NCBI RefSeq assembly: GCF_033095785.1
Contig: NZ_CP137134.1
Span: forward strand, 2,790,001 to 2,854,000
Origin: Nitrosospira sp. Is2
Lineage (GTDB): Bacteria > Pseudomonadota > Gammaproteobacteria > Burkholderiales > Nitrosomonadaceae
DNA: 64,000 nt
Reading direction: 5' to 3'
Positions 1 to 8,510 of this stretch are shown here, piece after piece (positions within the stretch are counted from its first letter, which is position 1; each line of letters starts with the position of its first letter). The notes below the pieces were generated by a model. It made no database searches. It had not been told where the DNA came from and saw only the letters and a program-made list of their open reading frames with translations. Position numbers and translations under genes: made by a program.

Positions 1-14
1 CAAGGGTAATCCTT

Positions 15-1187
15 ATGTCCAATGTAATGAACACCTACCTGCGTCTCCCCGTTACTTTTGCCAAAGGCGAAGGCGTTTGGCTCTGGGACCAAGAGGGTAA
101 GCGTTATCTCGACGCGCTGGCGGGTGTTGCCGTGTGCGGGCTCGGGCATTGTCACCCAAAACTTGTTAAGGCCATTTCCAGCCAAGCAGGCACGCTCATC
201 CATACTTCCAACCTTTACCATATTGCGAAGCAGGAACAGTTAGCGAGCAGGCTCGCCCAATTGTCGGGCATGGATAACGCGTTTTTCTGTAATTCGGGAG
301 CGGAAGCGAATGAAGCCGCTATTAAGCTGGCCCGGCTGTACGGACATGGCAAAAATATAGATTTGCCGACAATTATCGTGATGGAGAAATCCTTTCATGG
401 TCGCACCATGGCGACCTTGACTGCCAGTGGAAACCGCAAAGTACAAGCGGGTTTCGAACCGCTTCTCACCGGGTTCGCGCGCGTTCCCTACAACGATCTG
501 GAAGCAGTGTCGCAAGTGGCGGTTCACAACAAGAATGTTGTGGCGATTCTGGTCGAACCTTATCAGGGAGAAGGCGGGGTCAACGTCCCGCAAGCAAACT
601 ATCTGCAAGGTTTGCGCCATCTCTGCGATCAAAACGGTTGGTTGCTGATGCTGGATGAGGTGCAATGCGGAATCGGCCGTAGCGGCAAATGGTTTGCCTT
701 TCAACACAGCGATATAGCGCCGGACGTGGTTACGCTTGCCAAAGGGTTAGGTTCCGGGATGCCTATAGGCGCCTGTCTGGCGAAAGGTACGGCGGCGGGC
801 GTGTTCAAACCAGGCAATCATGCTTCTACTTTTGGCGGCAATCCACTCGCTTGTGCTGCCGCACTCACCACGCTTGAAGTGATCGAGGAAGAGCAGTTGC
901 TCGAAAATGCGTTGTTAATGGGCGATTACATGCGAGCCATGCTTAAAGCACAACTGACGGGCCTTGCAGAGATCAGGGAAATTCGTGGGCAAGGGTTGAT
1001 GATTGGCATTGAGCTTTCCAGACCGTGCGTCGAACTCGTCAAAGACGCATTGGAAAAAGGCCTCCTCATTAATGTGACTTCCGACAAGGTCGTGCGTCTG
1101 TTGCCACCACTGGTGATTCAAAGGGCAGAAGCGGAACTGGTGGTAAGTACTTTATCGGGTATCGTGAAGGAGTTTTTGATGACTTGA
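15..1187 (+). CDS. argD: Acetylornithine aminotransferase
   Basis: This is a cytoplasmic PLP-dependent class III aminotransferase of arginine biosynthesis. It converts N-acetylglutamate semialdehyde to N-acetylornithine with glutamate as amino donor, and ArgD enzymes often also act on succinyl-diaminopimelate. The 390-residue length is normal. Visible motifs are the NSGAEANEAA phosphate-binding segment, Asp214 in LMLDEVQ, which holds the PLP ring nitrogen, and Lys243 in TLAKGLGSG, the Schiff-base lysine. The TFGGNPLA stretch is also typical. The gene opens the window and runs straight into argF, so argD, argF and argG probably share a transcript. The ATG start lies only 14 bases from the window edge, so its promoter is not visible. 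Recognition is confident. Confidence 0.95.
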   Translation: MSNVMNTYLRLPVTFAKGEGVWLWDQEGKRYLDALAGVAVCGLGHCHPKLVKAISSQAGTLIHTSNLYHIAKQEQLASRLAQLSGMDNAFFCNSGAEANEAAIKLARLYGHGKNIDLPTIIVMEKSFHGRTMATLTASGNRKVQAGFEPLLTGFARVPYNDLEAVSQVAVHNKNVVAILVEPYQGEGGVNVPQANYLQGLRHLCDQNGWLLMLDEVQCGIGRSGKWFAFQHSDIAPDVVTLAKGLGSGMPIGACLAKGTAAGVFKPGNHASTFGGNPLACAAALTTLEVIEEEQLLENALLMGDYMRAMLKAQLTGLAEIREIRGQGLMIGIELSRPCVELVKDALEKGLLINVTSDKVVRLLPPLVIQRAEAELVVSTLSGIVKEFLMT

Positions 1188-1264
1188 CTGACTCTCAGTC
1201 GGAAAACGTGAACCGTAAAGATGTCACGCTTTCGAGTTTTGATCCAATCCATGGCCAAGGCGTT

Positions 1265-2191
1265 ATGCAGATCAAGCACTTTTTGCAGTTCAACGATTTT
1301 TCCCGAGAGGAATACGAATATCTGTTTGAGCGAACGCGCTGGATCAAGCATGAGTTCAAGCAATACCACCGCTATTGGCCTCTGGAGGATCGTACGCTTG
1401 CGATGATTTTTGACAAGCACTCGACCCGCACCCGGTTATCGTTTGAAGCAGGCATGCACCAGCTGGGCGGCGCCGCCATCTATCTTTCCACCCGAGACAC
1501 TCAACTTGGACGAGGCGAGCCTGTGGAAGATGCGGCGCGCGTTATTTCCCGCATGGTGGACATCGTGATGATCCGCACTTATGAGCACGAGATCATCAGG
1601 CGTTTTGCCACTCATTCCAGGGTTCCCGTGATCAATGGACTAACCGACGAATATCACCCATGCCAGATCATGGGAGATATTTTTACCTTCATTGAGCAAC
1701 GTGGGCGTATTTCAGGCAAAACCGTGGCGTGGATCGGAGATTCAAATAACGTCTGCAACACCTGGCTTCAGGCGGCAGAAGTCTTCGATTTCAATGTGCA
1801 CGTGTCGACCCCTCCGGGTTACGAAGTTGAACCGGAACGCGCCGGACTTTACGGCACGAGCCACTACGAGGAATTCGCTGATCCGCACGATGCCGTGAAG
1901 GACGCCGACCTGGTGACAACCGACGTCTGGACGAGCATGGGGTTTGAAGCGGAAACCGAGGAGCGGAAAAAAGATTTTGCCAATTTCCGGGTAGACGCGG
2001 AAATGATGTCCTGTGCCAAGCAGGATACATTGTTCATGCACTGCCTTCCGGCGCATCGCGGCGAAGAGGTTGCGGCTGAGGTGATCGATGGTCCGCAATC
2101 AGTCGTATGGGAAGAAGCGGAGAACCGGCTGCATACACAAAAGGCATTAATCGAATATTTATTGTTGGGAAGATTGAAGGAACACGAATAG
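1265..2191 (+). CDS. argF: Ornithine carbamoyltransferase
   Basis: This cytoplasmic enzyme makes citrulline from ornithine and carbamoyl phosphate in the arginine pathway. The carbamoyl-phosphate loop S53-T-R-T56 is present, followed by the HPCQIMGD segment and the ornithine/catalytic HCLPAHRGEE motif with Cys260. The frame stays open upstream to a TTG at 1184 that overlaps the argD stop. The ATG at 1265 is preferred because it gives MQIKHFLQFNDF, the usual N-terminus of the family, and a 308-residue protein of standard length. The extra 27 residues from 1184 look unlike the family. It lies between argD and argG in the same orientation. Confidence 0.93.
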   Translation: MQIKHFLQFNDFSREEYEYLFERTRWIKHEFKQYHRYWPLEDRTLAMIFDKHSTRTRLSFEAGMHQLGGAAIYLSTRDTQLGRGEPVEDAARVISRMVDIVMIRTYEHEIIRRFATHSRVPVINGLTDEYHPCQIMGDIFTFIEQRGRISGKTVAWIGDSNNVCNTWLQAAEVFDFNVHVSTPPGYEVEPERAGLYGTSHYEEFADPHDAVKDADLVTTDVWTSMGFEAETEERKKDFANFRVDAEMMSCAKQDTLFMHCLPAHRGEEVAAEVIDGPQSVVWEEAENRLHTQKALIEYLLLGRLKEHE

Positions 2192-2257
2192 CGCGGAGTT
2201 ATTACGCGTTTTACGCATCCAACTGAGAAGCAGGTTTTACCGTAAACGAGTCAAAGC

Positions 2258-3499
2258 ATGAACATAACAACCAACATCGATATGCCTGAAATAAACAAAG
2301 TGGTGCTCGCATTCTCCGGCGGGCTGGATACATCCGTGATCCTCAAATGGCTGCAGGATACCTACCGCTGTGAAGTGGTCACGTTTACCGCGGATATTGG
2401 TCAGGGTGAGGAGGTTGAGCCCGCGCGGGCGAAGGCGGAACAGCTGGGTGTGAAGGAGATCTTCATCGAGGATCTGCGCGAGGAATTTGTCCGCGATTAT
2501 GTCTTTCCCATGTTCAGAGCCAATACCGTATACGAGGGCGAATATCTCCTCGGCACCAGTATTGCCCGGCCACTGATAGCCAAGCGCCAGATCGAGATCG
2601 CTCGCGAAACCGCCGCGGACGCGGTTTCTCATGGCGCGACCGGAAAAGGCAACGATCAGGTGCGGTTTGAACTTGGCTATTACGCGTTGCAACCTGATAT
2701 TCGCGTGATTGCGCCATGGCGAGAATGGGACCTTACCTCCCGTGAGAAGCTGTTGAAGTATGCTGAAGCGCATGGCATTCCAGTCGAGATGAAAAAAAAG
2801 GGCGGCTCTCCCTACAGCATGGACGCAAACCTGCTGCACATCTCGTATGAGGGCCGCATTCTGGAAGATCCCGCGCAGGAGCCCGAGGAATCGATGTGGC
2901 GTTGGAGCGTGTCGCCGGAACAAGCGCCGGACGTGCCGGAATACGTTGAACTGGAGTTCAGGCAAGGCGACATTAGCGCATTGAACGGGCAAAAGCTCTC
3001 GCCAGCTCAGGTACTGGAGAAACTCAATCAGTTGGGGGGCAAGCACGGCATCGGGCGCCTGGATCTGGTCGAGAACCGCTACGTGGGCATGAAATCCCGG
3101 GGTTGTTATGAGACTCCTGGCGGGACCATCATGCTGCGCGCTCATCGTGCAATCGAATCGATTACACTCGACCGCGAAGTTGCCCATCTCAAGGATGAGC
3201 TGATGCCGCGCTATGCCGAGCTAATCTACAATGGTTATTGGTGGAGCCCCGAGCGCAGAATGATGCAAACCATGATTGATGCGTCCCAGGTGCACGTCAA
3301 TGGCTGGGTACGGGTAAAGCTATACAAAGGAAATGTTATCGTAGTGGGACGCGACTCTGAGACGGATTCGTTGTTTGATCCCAATATAGCGACCTTTGAG
3401 GAAGACAAGGGCGCGTACAATCAGGCGGATGCCGCTGGATTCATCAAGCTAAATGCGCTGCGGATGCGTATTGCAGCAACCTTGAATCAGCGCGGATGA
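2258..3499 (+). CDS. argG: Argininosuccinate synthase
   Basis: This ATP-dependent cytoplasmic ligase joins citrulline and aspartate into argininosuccinate, the step after ArgF. The N-terminal PP-loop is clear in [13 protein letters not shown] (about residues 15-27). Later conserved blocks include [13 protein letters not shown] and the [13 protein letters not shown] segment. The 413-residue length fits the family. An in-frame ATG at 2282 (MPEINKVV) would give 405 residues and matches the common family N-terminus equally well, so the exact start is open. A 66-base gap separates it from argF. The final pathway gene argH is not in the window. Confidence 0.95.
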   Translation: MNITTNIDMPEINKVVLAFSGGLDTSVILKWLQDTYRCEVVTFTADIGQGEEVEPARAKAEQLGVKEIFIEDLREEFVRDYVFPMFRANTVYEGEYLLGTSIARPLIAKRQIEIARETAADAVSHGATGKGNDQVRFELGYYALQPDIRVIAPWREWDLTSREKLLKYAEAHGIPVEMKKKGGSPYSMDANLLHISYEGRILEDPAQEPEESMWRWSVSPEQAPDVPEYVELEFRQGDISALNGQKLSPAQVLEKLNQLGGKHGIGRLDLVENRYVGMKSRGCYETPGGTIMLRAHRAIESITLDREVAHLKDELMPRYAELIYNGYWWSPERRMMQTMIDASQVHVNGWVRVKLYKGNVIVVGRDSETDSLFDPNIATFEEDKGAYNQADAAGFIKLNALRMRIAATLNQRG

Positions 3500-3552
3500 T
3501 TCACCGTTAACATTTCGCCTGCTCCACGTCAGTATTTACCGGAGACTTGCTC

Positions 3553-4038
3553 ATGCCATCGTTCGATATCGTTTCCGAAGTCGATAAACAGGAAGTCAGA
3601 AACGCGGTTGATCAGGTGAACAAAGAGGTGGGAACACGGTTCGACTTTAAAGGTTCGGACGCTCGTGTGGAACAGGCAGACTATGCGCTCACCATTTTTG
3701 CAGATGATGAATTCAAGCTGGACCAAGTGCTTGACATTCTGATGGCGAAGCTGGCGAAGCGCAATGTCGATGTGCGTTGCCTGGAGAAGGGGGAGTCGGA
3801 GAAAATCAGCGGTAATAAAGTCAAACAGCAGGTTACGGTCAAAACCGGAGTGGAAAGCGAACTGGCGAAAAAAATAATCAGACTCGTCAAGGATAGCAAG
3901 CTCAAGGTTCAGGGCAGCATCCAGGGCGAGACAGTGCGTATTTCAGGGGCAAAGCGCGACACGCTGCAGGAAGCAATACAGTTGGTCAAGAAATCTATAT
4001 CCGAATATCCGCTTCAGTTCCAGAATTTTCGTGAGTAA
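3553..4038 (+). CDS. yajQ: YajQ-family nucleotide-binding protein
   Basis: This is a small cytoplasmic protein of the YajQ/DUF520 family, whose members bind nucleotides; some bind cyclic di-GMP and act as regulators. The whole family is visible: the [11 protein letters not shown] start, the RFDFKGSDA segment and the C-terminal QFQNFRE end. At 161 residues it has standard length with two ferredoxin-like halves. The frame extends two codons upstream to a TTG at 3547, but the ATG at 3553 follows GGAGAC with good spacing. It stands alone 53 bases after argG. The family assignment is firm; the ligand here is unknown. Confidence 0.9.
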   Translation: MPSFDIVSEVDKQEVRNAVDQVNKEVGTRFDFKGSDARVEQADYALTIFADDEFKLDQVLDILMAKLAKRNVDVRCLEKGESEKISGNKVKQQVTVKTGVESELAKKIIRLVKDSKLKVQGSIQGETVRISGAKRDTLQEAIQLVKKSISEYPLQFQNFRE

Positions 4039-4062
4039 CTGGCCCAACCTGTCGGTAATACT

Positions 4063-4764
4063 TTAAGCCAAACCCGAGATCCATCGCTCGTATAAGCTCC
4101 GCGCGACGTTATTCAATCCGGTTACTCGCTCGATCAGGTTTGTCTGAATTGCCTCCGGCGATTGCACTGATGGAATATTGCTGGTGGCTATTTCCGCCGC
4201 CCCTGTCTGACACCAGGTTTTTACCATTTCTTCAGTCATCTCGACATGGCATTGAAGCGCCAGGTGCCTGTCGAGCGCGAATGCCTGATTTTCACAGCAG
4301 GGGCTGGAAAGAAGAAGGGCGGCGTCCGCCGGAATGGTAAATGCTTCCCCGTGCCAGTGGAATGCCTCGAACCCCGCCACCTCGCCGAACCATTCGCGTG
4401 CGACGGCGTTGTCCGCGACGCGTACCTCACCCCAGCCGATTTCCTTGACCGGGCTTTGATGCACCTCTCCGCCGAGGGCTTTCGACATCAATTGCCCACC
4501 AAGGCAATGGCCCAGCACGGGGACATTATTCGCTACCGCTTGCTCAATTAGAGCAAGCGCTGGCGCAATCCACGAAAGGTCATCATTTACGCTCATCGGT
4601 CCACCCATGAATACGAGTCCGCTAAAGCGGTTGGGGCTTGAGGGAACGGTTTCGTTGGCGTCGATTCTGACGAGCTGCCAGGGGATAGAATGGGAATCAA
4701 GAAATGTGGCGAAGTAACCCGGACCTTCCGTCGGAAAATGTCTGAAGATGGCAACAGGTTTCAT
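4063..4764 (-). CDS. Class I glutamine amidotransferase-like protein
   Basis: This is a cytoplasmic stand-alone class I glutamine amidotransferase domain of 233 residues, of the type often annotated as GMP-synthase-like. The nucleophile elbow is GHCLGGQLMSKALGG with Cys87. A histidine lies in the FHWHGEAF segment and another in the late QCHVEMTEEM segment, whose glutamate could complete the catalytic triad. The N-terminal FMGGPMSVND stretch is typical of this subfamily. No synthetase partner is nearby, so the ammonia acceptor cannot be inferred. It converges with yajQ (24-base gap) and lies downstream of the FecR-like gene, about 140 bases away. Confidence 0.82.
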   Translation of the reverse strand: MKPVAIFRHFPTEGPGYFATFLDSHSIPWQLVRIDANETVPSSPNRFSGLVFMGGPMSVNDDLSWIAPALALIEQAVANNVPVLGHCLGGQLMSKALGGEVHQSPVKEIGWGEVRVADNAVAREWFGEVAGFEAFHWHGEAFTIPADAALLLSSPCCENQAFALDRHLALQCHVEMTEEMVKTWCQTGAAEIATSNIPSVQSPEAIQTNLIERVTGLNNVARSLYERWISGLA

Positions 4765-4906
4765 GCAAGAGACCGTTTCGAGCCTAACGCGTTAAGTAAC
4801 AAATAAAGCTTTTGACTTTAAGTCGCCCTCAGATTGTTTGGTTTCAGACCACGCGAAGGCCGGGGCCAAGGTAGGTCGGAGCCTTGCAGTTAAGAGTTAA
4901 GGGAAT

Positions 4907-5428
4907 CTATACGCCCGGCCGCCACGGCGCGATGGCTGAGTCCGGGATTATTCTCTGACCGGTGACCCTTGCGCCATCAAAATTGGCCGTTTCATGGGCT
5001 CCAACCAGGTACGTGCCCATCTCGACCTGAACCTCCACTTGCCCGCTGGCTACGGCAATGCTGCCCCCGGCGGGGGTTTTGCTGACACTGAAACGAGTCC
5101 CGGTATCCCTTATGTAAGTGGTGCCCACTTTGAGTTGCAATTTACCGGGCCCCTCGCCCCGTACATCGAAATAAGCATTGCCGCGCAATAGCTCAATACG
5201 AGGGGGATCGGTATTGCTGACGGTAACGCTGCTATCGGCGTCAAGACTGATATCGATGTTTGGTGTTGCGGTAACCGTGATGCGTTGCCCCGGTTCAGTT
5301 TCGTGTAGCCGGGTGCTCAGGGGTTTCGCGATGAACCACGAAATTAACCCGAGGCTCACCGCCGCGGCTACTATGGAACCATGTACGAGGAAACGCTGCC
5401 GGACAGAGGGACGACCTAGGGTAGCCAT
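4907..5428 (-). CDS. FecR-domain protein lacking the N-terminal anti-sigma region
   Basis: This 173-residue protein has one predicted N-terminal membrane segment (about residues 14-33, rich in Ala, Val, Leu and Ile) followed by a FecR domain. The segments IELLRGNAYFDVRG and TYIRDTGTRFSV are characteristic. Full-length FecR proteins are about 300 residues and begin with a cytoplasmic anti-sigma segment, which is missing here. Just upstream in another frame, 5505-5416 encodes 29 residues starting MSAAENLNTAIRPPEWDRN, which may be a detached relic. No FecI-type sigma gene or TonB receptor is adjacent, but exbD, exbB and tonB lie immediately upstream. It is either a degraded FecR or a short periplasmic FecR-fold protein. 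Confidence 0.72.
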   Translation of the reverse strand: MATLGRPSVRQRFLVHGSIVAAAVSLGLISWFIAKPLSTRLHETEPGQRITVTATPNIDISLDADSSVTVSNTDPPRIELLRGNAYFDVRGEGPGKLQLKVGTTYIRDTGTRFSVSKTPAGGSIAVASGQVEVQVEMGTYLVGAHETANFDGARVTGQRIIPDSAIAPWRPGV

Positions 5429-5534
5429 ACGTGCGAGTCCCCGGACATATTCCTATCCCATTCGGGGGGCCGGATCGCAGTATTTAAATTTTCAGCTGCC
5501 GACATCGTGTTCCGGCTATATGGTGACATGGGTC

Positions 5535-5954
5535 CTATGGTTTTGACGGATCGGTAACAAACCCGATTCGGACGAGTCCGGCTTTTGCCGCGATGGACAT
5601 CACACGTGCCACATGCTCGTAATGCACATGCCGGTCAGCCCTAATATGCAACTCGATGTTGGGGTTCTCCTTGGCCGTCGCGGCAAACCGCGGGGCCACC
5701 TGGTCCATTGTAACCGGCTCTCCATTCCAGTAAAGGGTCGAATCCTCACGAAGAGCAAATTCGATATGATCCGGTTGAGTGATATTTGGGTTGCTCGACG
5801 CTTTGGGTAGATCCACCTTAACCGAATGTGTCAGCAACGGCGCGGTGATGATGAAGATCACGAGCAATACGAGCATCACATCCACCAGCGGCACCACGTT
5901 GATTTCGGACAACGGTGGCGGTCTGTTACCACTATTCATCGTGCCAAATGCCAT
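5535..5954 (-). CDS. exbD: Biopolymer transport protein ExbD
   Basis: This is an inner-membrane component of the Ton energy-transducing complex, which uses proton motive force to drive TonB-dependent outer-membrane uptake. The 139 residues show a short cytoplasmic N-terminus, one transmembrane helix carrying the essential Asp in VVPLVDVMLVLLVIF (about residues 20-35), and a periplasmic domain. The segment ELHIRADRHVHYE is typical. A strong AAAGGAGG site lies just before the ATG, and the start overlaps the exbB stop by one base. It could in principle be TolR, but the neighbouring tonB and the absence of tolA and tolB favour ExbD. Confidence 0.88.
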   Translation of the reverse strand: MAFGTMNSGNRPPPLSEINVVPLVDVMLVLLVIFIITAPLLTHSVKVDLPKASSNPNITQPDHIEFALREDSTLYWNGEPVTMDQVAPRFAATAKENPNIELHIRADRHVHYEHVARVMSIAAKAGLVRIGFVTDPSKP

Positions 5955-6718
5955 TACAACCTCCTTTCACCGGGCACAACTGCGGGCGCAACGACAGGCG
6001 CAACAACGCGCAGCTGACGTTCGTCGCCAGCAGAGCTATTGGTTTTTGCTCCCACCGTAATGAGTACGAAAAGGTCGTGAGCGAAGGCATCCAGACGTGC
6101 CAGCCAGATGCGATTGCGCCGCACGAAGGTGTTGTAAGCCAGCACGGCCGGAATCGCCACAGCCAGCCCCAGCGCAGTCATAATCAATGCTTCGCCCACC
6201 GGACCAGCCACTTTATCCAAGGTACCCTGACCGGATAGTCCGATTTGTATGAGGGCGTGATAAATCCCCCACACAGTACCAAACAAGCCGATATAAGGAG
6301 CGGCTGACCCCGCCGAAGCGATCAGTGTCAGGCCGTTTTCCACGCGAGTTGCCTCCTGATCGAGTCCATTGCGCAATACGCGGGTTATAAATTCCCCCGC
6401 TCCACCTCCTGCCGCCAGCTTCTGCAAACCGTGTTTTTCGGAATCGGCGGCTGCATCCATCGCAAGGTGTGCAAGTTGGGCAAATGCGTTATCGCGCGAG
6501 CCATCGTTCAGTGTCGAGTTGACCTCCTGCAAAGAACCAGCGCTCCAGAAGCGTTTGAGAAATGCATCGGCACGCCGCCCGGCGAGAAAATTCGAAATAC
6601 TCTTTGTCAGGATGAGGTACCAGCTCGCCACCGAAAGCATAAGCAGCAGCAGGAGTACGCTCATGCCTACGCCATCGAGCTGCGTGATGAAATTCGAGAA
6701 GCCTAGACCTTTTTCCAT
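5954..6718 (-). CDS. exbB: Biopolymer transport protein ExbB
   Basis: This MotA/TolQ/ExbB-family inner-membrane protein forms the proton channel scaffold with ExbD. The 254 residues show three membrane segments (about residues 17-40, 140-165 and 185-210). The conserved stretch YIGLFGTVWGIYHALIQIG runs into the second helix, and GPVGEALIMTALGLAVAIPAV forms the third. The frame is open upstream to 6784, but the start at 6718 (MEKGLGFSNF) is preceded by AAGGAG and avoids a long overlap with tonB. The C-terminus is rich in Val, Ala and Pro. It lies between tonB and exbD in the same operon. Confidence 0.88.
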   Translation of the reverse strand: MEKGLGFSNFITQLDGVGMSVLLLLLMLSVASWYLILTKSISNFLAGRRADAFLKRFWSAGSLQEVNSTLNDGSRDNAFAQLAHLAMDAAADSEKHGLQKLAAGGGAGEFITRVLRNGLDQEATRVENGLTLIASAGSAAPYIGLFGTVWGIYHALIQIGLSGQGTLDKVAGPVGEALIMTALGLAVAIPAVLAYNTFVRRNRIWLARLDAFAHDLFVLITVGAKTNSSAGDERQLRVVAPVVAPAVVPGERRL

Positions 6719-6722
6719 TGAA

Positions 6723-7373
6723 TCAATCTCCTTGCAATACAAAGTTGAAGGGTTGCAGGGCAATAGCTCGGACGGGCTGGCCATTGCGCGTTGGTGGGTT
6801 GCAGCGCCATGTTTTTACCGCTGCCATCGCTGCTTCGTCGAGACGCTTGTAGCCACTGCTATTGGCGATCTGCGCTATATTAACCTGACCGCTCTCGTCC
6901 AGTTCCACTCTTAATACCAGCTTTCCTTCCTCCCCCAGTCGCCGAGACAGGGGGGGGTAAACAGGCGCATTCAAATGGGGGCAGGCAACGGAAAGCTCCG
7001 AGGATAGCGTGACTGGACCGGCCGGCATCTGCGGAGCGGCCGGCGCTTCCGGCGCCGCTACCGGTTCTGGCTCGGGATCTGGTTGGAATGACAGTGCTAC
7101 CGGCTCACTGGCCGCGACCACCGGCGCTTCCGCGACTAGCTGGCGTGACTGTGGCTTCTTTGCCGGCTGAGGCTTAGGTGTTGGGGGAGGAGGGGACTCA
7201 GGCTTGGGTTCTTCTTTCGGTCGCGCTGCAGGGATAAAGTTGACGAACACCGTCGCCAGCTGTTCCGGGGGTGGGATCAGCTGCTGTTTAAACAAGAAAT
7301 ATAGCAGCGCGCCATGAGCCGCGAGCACGAGCATCAGGCTGGGCAAGAAAGCAGGATTGCGATTGATGACCAT
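6723..7373 (-). CDS. tonB: TonB energy-transducing protein
   Basis: TonB spans the periplasm and passes energy from ExbBD to outer-membrane receptors for siderophores or other ligands. The 216-residue protein has an N-terminal membrane anchor (about residues 9-28), a proline-rich stretch with EEPKPESPPPPTPKPQPAKK (about residues 53-75), and a C-terminal TonB domain. That domain contains the YPPLSRRLGEEGKLVLRVE, SSGYKRLDEAAMAAVKTWR and NGQPVRA segments. The ATG at 7373 is chosen; an in-frame TTG at 7379 overlaps the stop of the upstream gene. The order thioredoxin-like, tonB, exbB, exbD, FecR-like suggests one operon. Confidence 0.88.
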   Translation of the reverse strand: MVINRNPAFLPSLMLVLAAHGALLYFLFKQQLIPPPEQLATVFVNFIPAARPKEEPKPESPPPPTPKPQPAKKPQSRQLVAEAPVVAASEPVALSFQPDPEPEPVAAPEAPAAPQMPAGPVTLSSELSVACPHLNAPVYPPLSRRLGEEGKLVLRVELDESGQVNIAQIANSSGYKRLDEAAMAAVKTWRCNPPTRNGQPVRAIALQPFNFVLQGD

Positions 7374-7375
7374 GC

Positions 7376-7867
7376 TCAAGGTGTCGGTCCGGCTACGGCG
7401 GTGCTAGCCAGCCACTGTTCAAAAAATTGCTTGCTGACCAAGCCAGTCTTGACGTCGCGCTGGTGTTTCCGGTCATAAAAATAGGTTCGTGGCACCTCCC
7501 CATACCAACGGGCATCAATTTCGCGACGCAGGCGTTCCGGCATATCATCCGCAAAAACCCATTGCTCCACTTGGCCCATGCCATGGGCTGCAGCCTTTAA
7601 GGCCAACTGCGGCGCATCACTTATGGTGTCGGTGGCAACGAGGACCACGTCCAGATTGGGATGGCTACGACGGAGTTCACTCAACGTTTTCAATTCGGTG
7701 GGACAATATTGACAGTCAAGCGACCACAAGACGAGAATGAACGGTTTGCCCTGGCGAGCTGCAACGACCTGTCCCAGACTTCCCTGAGTAAAAGGCCGGA
7801 CGGCTTCCGCTGCAACCGCAACATTCACGCAACAGAGCATGAATACAAGAATAACGAGTCGCAACAT
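7376..7867 (-). CDS. Secreted thioredoxin-like (TlpA/ResA-type) protein
   Basis: This is a periplasmic thioredoxin-fold protein of about 163 residues. It has a cleavable or anchoring signal (MLRLVILVFMLCCVNVAVAA) followed by a fold with the redox motif C-Q-Y-C in LWSLDCQYCPTELKTL. The frame stays open to 7996. The start at 7867 is chosen because the signal peptide begins there and the longer version would place coding over a palindrome and a Fur-like site. The codon for MYGWDHT, seven residues earlier, is an alternative. Its stop overlaps the tonB start region, so it is co-transcribed with tonB. A role in redox maturation of periplasmic proteins is inferred from fold only. Confidence 0.72.
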   Translation of the reverse strand: MLRLVILVFMLCCVNVAVAAEAVRPFTQGSLGQVVAARQGKPFILVLWSLDCQYCPTELKTLSELRRSHPNLDVVLVATDTISDAPQLALKAAAHGMGQVEQWVFADDMPERLRREIDARWYGEVPRTYFYDRKHQRDVKTGLVSKQFFEQWLASTAVAGPTP

Positions 7868-7935
7868 TGTATGATCCCAGCCGTACATAAACTGTTCTCT
7901 AGAGCCGGAATTTGTCGTTGAGTTACTCAGCGTTG

Positions 7936-7970
7936 ACATTTCGAAATGTGAATCTAATTGAGAATCAGTT
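7936..7970 (-). promoter_or_regulatory. Palindrome and Fur-like site upstream of the tonB operon
   Basis: A perfect 14-base palindrome, ACATTTCGAAATGT, spans 7936-7949. It is directly followed by an A+T-rich stretch with TTGAGAATCA (7959-7968), which resembles one half of a Fur operator. The pair lies about 70-100 bases upstream of the preferred start of the thioredoxin-like/tonB/exbBD operon. Iron control of ton genes is well known, but the match to the Fur consensus is only partial, so this is an inference. Confidence 0.35.
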
Positions 7971-7996
7971 CCACTCAGAAGATGCGATTTTACCAT

Positions 7997-8444
7997 GAAG
8001 CTGCAAACCTACGTAAAGTGCGCGCCGTAAAATATATTTTTTTGCCAATCTGCTATCTGATATAGGTCAGAAGCATGATAGGCGGGCGGGAACATAATCA
8101 CAATGCGGCAAATTGTCGCAGGACGCGTCGAGGCGCCGATATGGAATTTTCCTTATGACTAAGTTCTCGCTGCTTGGTTCGCACAAAACCCGGTGTTTAC
8201 CCGCCGATAGGATACGACGCTTGGGGATGCCAGAATGAGAATATATGGCTATCATTTCGTGAGCGCCGAGTCGCTGCTCAAGGATCAGCGTATTGCAAGG
8301 AAGCATCAGTTCGATAAAGTGGACTCGATCCAGTGAGCGATGCTGTGTCCGTTTCCAGCCGAAGTTTCGTCCGGTCGGATTTTTGTTAACATTGCTGTCG
8401 ACGTTACGTCGGTTTTTTCCGTATTTTTGCGATAGGCATTTGTC
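7997..8444. other. Divergent intergenic region between the tonB operon and the sigma-factor operon
   Basis: About 450 bases without a supportable gene separate the minus-strand tonB operon from the plus-strand sigma-factor operon. An ORF on the minus strand (8067-8534) crosses into the conserved N-terminal coding of the sigma factor and has no recognisable domain. A 33-codon ORF at 8235-8336 is also unsupported. The region must hold the promoters of both operons; no near-consensus sigma-70 promoter was identified with confidence. Confidence 0.5.
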
Positions 8445-8510
8445 CTGGCTACTCAACAGGAACTTTCTAATTTTCTGGCTGAAACCGAGCGGCGCGCGTA
8501 CAAGCAGGCG

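Noticed and set aside
2237..3187. 316-codon ORF antisense to argG
   Set aside because: It lies fully opposite a well-conserved gene and has no recognisable domain; it reflects codon bias of argG.
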